The position numbers were made by a program, and so were the translations under genes. Shown piece after piece: positions 3,584-5,898 of a stretch of DNA of 5,898 nucleotides. The notes under the pieces were generated by a model, which was not told the DNA's origin, ran no database searches, and worked only from the letters and a program-made list of their open reading frames with translations. Positions within the stretch are counted from its first letter, which is position 1. The number at the start of each line of letters is the position of its first letter. Where the stretch lies: the NCBI GenBank assembly GCA_025937035.1, contig JAICSG010000280.1:1-5898 (forward strand), written 5' to 3'. The stretch is from Thermoanaerobaculia bacterium (GTDB taxonomy: Bacteria > Acidobacteriota > Thermoanaerobaculia > Multivoradales > UBA5704).

Positions 3584-5275
3584 TTGAGCTCACCGGTGGA
3601 GTGGGTGGCCGCGCCGGTGCCGGAGAGCGCTGCCGGCCTGGAGCTGGCCGGGCGTCCGGCGTGGCTCGCGCCGCTGCTGGCCCGGCGTGGGGTCTTGGAC
3701 GCCCCCGGCGCCGAGCGCTACCTGAAGCCCTCTCTCGACCAGCTCCACGACCCTTTCCTGCTCGCCGGCATGGAGGCGGCGGTGGCCCGTCTGCTCGACG
3801 CCCGGGACCGCCGGGAGACGGTGGCCATCGTGGGCGATTACGATGTCGACGGCATCTCCGCCACCGCCCTCCTGCTCGCCGTCTTCAACGCCTGTGGCAT
3901 CGTGGCGAAGCCGATCCTGCCGCACCGCCTGCGCGAGGGGTACGGCTTCCAGGCCGTCCATGTGGAGCGGGCCCGCGATCAGGGGTGCGGGCTGATCGTC
4001 ACCGCCGACTGCGGCAGCTCCTCGGCCGAGGCGGTGGAGCGGGCGCTGGCGGCCGGGATGGGGGTCATCATCACCGATCACCACCTGCCGGGCTGCGAGC
4101 TGCCGGCGGGGACGCTGCACATCAACCCCCGCCAGCCGGGCTGCACCTATCCGTTCCGGGACCTGGCGGCGGTGGGGCTGGCCTTCAAGCTGGCCCTGGC
4201 CCTCACCGGCCGGTGCGGCAAGGCGCTCGATCCGGCGCCGCTGCTGCGGGTGGCCTGTCTCGGGACCATCGCGGACCTGGTGCCGCTGCACGGCGAGAAC
4301 CGGGTGATCGCCGCCCTCGGTCTCAAGGCGCTGGCGCAGGCGCGGTCCCATGGGCTCAAGGCGCTGATCGAGAAGTCGGGCATGAAGCCGCCGTTCACCG
4401 CCGCGGACGTGGGGTTCCGCATCGGTCCCCGGATCAACGCCGCCGGCCGGCTGCACGACCCTGAGCGGGCCCTGGAGCTGCTGCTGAGCCGGGACGCCGT
4501 CCGGGCCGCGGCCCTGGCCACGGAGCTCGACGGCTGGAACCGGGAGCGCCAGGCGGCCGAGACCAAGGTGGTGGAAGAGGCGTTACGGATCATCAACGCC
4601 CGCTCCCCCTTGCCGCCGGTGCTGGTGGCCTGGAGCGAGAGCTGGCACAAGGGGGTGGTGGGGGTGGCGGCCGGCCGGGTGGCCAAGGATCTCCATCGTC
4701 CGACCGTGCTGCTGGCGGTGGAAGGGGAGACGGCGACCGGCTCCGGGCGGAGCGTGCCGGGGATCGAGCTGCACGGCTTCCTCAGCTCCTGGAAGGAGCG
4801 CATGGAGCGCTTCGGCGGCCACGCCCAGGCGGTGGGGTTGACGGCGAGGACTCAAGCGTTGGAGGAGCTGCGGCGGGAGTGGGAGGAGGCGGGCGCGGCC
4901 TGGCCCGAGGAGCTCCTGGCGCGGCGGATCGAGTACGAGCTGCACCTGCCGCCGGCCGAGGTCTCGCCCGTCCTGCTGGCCCATCTGGCGGCCCTGGAGC
5001 CGTTCGGCCAGGGGAACTCCCGGCCGGTCCTGCGCACCGGGCCCCTCCGCGTCGAGGGGGAGCCGCGCGCCTTCGGCAACGGCCACCTCTCGGCCCGCGC
5101 CCGGGGGGAGGACGGCGCGGCGGTGAATCTCGTAGGATGGCGCTGGGGGGAGCGCGCGGGGAGCCTGCGCGGCCGCTTCGAGGTCCTCGCCTGCGTCGAG
5201 GACGACACGTACCGCGGCGGTCCGGTGCTGCGACTGGTCGACAGCCGGCCCGCCGCTTCAGAGCTCGGCGCCTAA
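3584..5275 (+). CDS. recJ: Single-stranded-DNA-specific exonuclease RecJ
   Basis: RecJ is a DHH-family, metal-dependent 5'-3' exonuclease on single-stranded DNA, acting in recombination and repair. The 563 residues carry the motifs in order: DYDVDGISATALL (85-97), HRLREGYGFQ (114-123), VTADCGSSS (139-147; many homologues have TVDCGI), the name-giving ITDHH (163-167), NPRQPGCTYPFRDLAAVGLAFK (181-202), GTIADLVPL (227-235), GPRINAAGRL (281-290), then the DHHA1 part SWHKGVVGVAAGRV (353-366), GSGRSVPGIELH (386-397) and FGGHAQAVGL (410-419). The C-terminal OB-like domain includes EPFGQGNSRPVL (472-483). The length is typical. The start is uncertain: TTG 3584 has a GAGGG at suitable spacing, while GTG 3596 is possible. 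It lies 20 bases after accA and 21 before lptC, so it is probably in one operon with both. Confidence 0.95.
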   Translation: MSSPVEWVAAPVPESAAGLELAGRPAWLAPLLARRGVLDAPGAERYLKPSLDQLHDPFLLAGMEAAVARLLDARDRRETVAIVGDYDVDGISATALLLAVFNACGIVAKPILPHRLREGYGFQAVHVERARDQGCGLIVTADCGSSSAEAVERALAAGMGVIITDHHLPGCELPAGTLHINPRQPGCTYPFRDLAAVGLAFKLALALTGRCGKALDPAPLLRVACLGTIADLVPLHGENRVIAALGLKALAQARSHGLKALIEKSGMKPPFTAADVGFRIGPRINAAGRLHDPERALELLLSRDAVRAAALATELDGWNRERQAAETKVVEEALRIINARSPLPPVLVAWSESWHKGVVGVAAGRVAKDLHRPTVLLAVEGETATGSGRSVPGIELHGFLSSWKERMERFGGHAQAVGLTARTQALEELRREWEEAGAAWPEELLARRIEYELHLPPAEVSPVLLAHLAALEPFGQGNSRPVLRTGPLRVEGEPRAFGNGHLSARARGEDGAAVNLVGWRWGERAGSLRGRFEVLACVEDDTYRGGPVLRLVDSRPAASELGA

Positions 5276-5296
5276 GCGCCTGGAATCCGATCGCCC

Positions 5297-5898
5297 ATGC
5301 CGATACGCAAGGCCCGCTCTCCGCTCGCCGGTATCCGCAAGCTGCTGCTCGCGGTGCTGGTGCTCATCATCCTGGGCATCGCCGGCCTGTTCCTGTTCGG
5401 CAAGGCGGGCCAGCACCGGGAGAAGCCGGCCCGCGCGGAGGAGGAGGACACCCGCGGCGCCAAGGGGATGACCCTGATCGGCGAGGACTTCGATTACACC
5501 TTCACCGAAGGGGCGCGCCCGATCTTCCACATCAAGGGGGTGAGCATCAAGGCCGACCGCGAGGGGACGATCTACCTCGACCGCGTGGCCATCACCCTGT
5601 GGGACAAACAGGGGCGGATCTTCCACGTGGAGAGCCGGAAGGCGAGCTTCAACCGCGAGTCCAACGAGGGGCAGCTCCAGGGGAACGTGGTGCTGCGCGG
5701 CCCCGAGCAGATGGAGCTGCACACCGCCCGCCTCGACCTCCAGCAGAAGGGGAACGTGGTGTCGAGCGACGTGCCGGTCGAGCTGCATTATGGCGGGAAG
5801 TACGTCGCCCACGCCGGCAAGCTGACGGTCGACATCAACGGCGAGAATTACGCCTTGCAGGGGGGCGCCCGGGTGGAGAGCGTCCCCGGGGTGGTCCC
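5297..5898 (+). CDS. lptC: LPS export periplasmic protein LptC, 3' end cut by window
   Basis: LptC is the bitopic inner-membrane protein that receives lipopolysaccharide from LptB2FG and passes it to LptA in the periplasm. Two hundred codons are present with no stop, so the gene runs past the window edge. A basic start MPIRKARSPLAGIRK is followed by one membrane segment LLLAVLVLIILGIAGLFLF (16-34), and then the beta-jellyroll repeat region: FTEGARPIFHIKG (69-81), IYLDRVAITLWDKQGRIFHV (92-111), ESRKASFNRESNEGQLQGNV (112-131) and MELHTARLDLQ (139-149), all typical of LptC/LptA-like domains. The ATG is 21 bases after the recJ stop with no clear Shine-Dalgarno sequence, which suggests translational coupling or a weak site. 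In related genomes lptA and lptB often follow; not visible here. Confidence 0.9.
   Translation, partial: MPIRKARSPLAGIRKLLLAVLVLIILGIAGLFLFGKAGQHREKPARAEEEDTRGAKGMTLIGEDFDYTFTEGARPIFHIKGVSIKADREGTIYLDRVAITLWDKQGRIFHVESRKASFNRESNEGQLQGNVVLRGPEQMELHTARLDLQQKGNVVSSDVPVELHYGGKYVAHAGKLTVDINGENYALQGGARVESVPGVV

Noticed and set aside
2565..3593. 342-codon minus-strand open frame opposite accA
   Set aside because: It is antisense to an unmistakable accA. Its composition (His, Gly, Ala, Val rich) is typical of reverse frames in GC-rich coding DNA.
3590..4456. Long minus- and plus-strand frames overlapping recJ
   Set aside because: recJ motifs are complete and in order in one plus frame. The others are low-complexity Arg/Gly/Ala products of GC-rich shadow frames.
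5258..5812. 184-codon minus-strand frame opposite lptC
   Set aside because: The plus strand encodes a membrane-anchored LptC with family motifs. The antisense product has none.

Overview
This is a GC-rich bacterial chromosomal window with strongly G/C-biased third codon positions. A partial lptC (LPS export) at the right edge indicates a diderm, Gram-negative envelope. Gene content plus the style of the two small Cys-rich genes suggests an Acidobacteriota-like genome, possibly Thermoanaerobaculia or Holophagae. That placement is inference from general familiarity; there is no 16S or other decisive marker here.

Left part (1-1313). The first 251 bases are non-coding nested palindromes, dominated by 48-base inverted arms matching at 46 of 48 positions. 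Next come yhbY (minus strand, ribosome-assembly RNA-binding protein) and, divergently after a 54-base gap, a SnoaL/NTF2-like small protein (plus strand). From the stop codon of the latter to about 1280 lies a degenerate tandem array with a 20/21-base period and a higher-order spacing of 61 bases, with no visible coding role.

Middle part (1314-2535). A DCC-family (DxxCxxC) thiol-disulfide oxidoreductase gene has a promoter-like sequence so close that its transcript may be leaderless. Then come two small genes with excellent Shine-Dalgarno sites. One encodes a secreted 131-residue protein with 12 cysteines. The other encodes a 50-residue peptide that looks like a RiPP (class I lanthipeptide-like) precursor: a KLSLSRETL-type leader, a Gly-Gly cleavage site and a Thr/Ser/Cys-rich core. 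No modifying enzyme is in the window. The two products share a TxCxANC C-terminal motif. A GNRA-loop hairpin and a perfect 20-base palindrome close this island.

Right part (2570-5898). Three housekeeping genes run in one direction and are probably co-transcribed: accA (acetyl-CoA carboxylase alpha-carboxyltransferase), recJ (single-strand 5'-3' exonuclease) and lptC (cut by the window end). The accA promoter candidate is an extended -10 type only a few bases from the start codon. Membrane lipid synthesis and LPS export are thus linked around recJ.

The most interesting items are the orphan RiPP-like precursor, its Cys-rich secreted neighbour, and the 20/21-base array.
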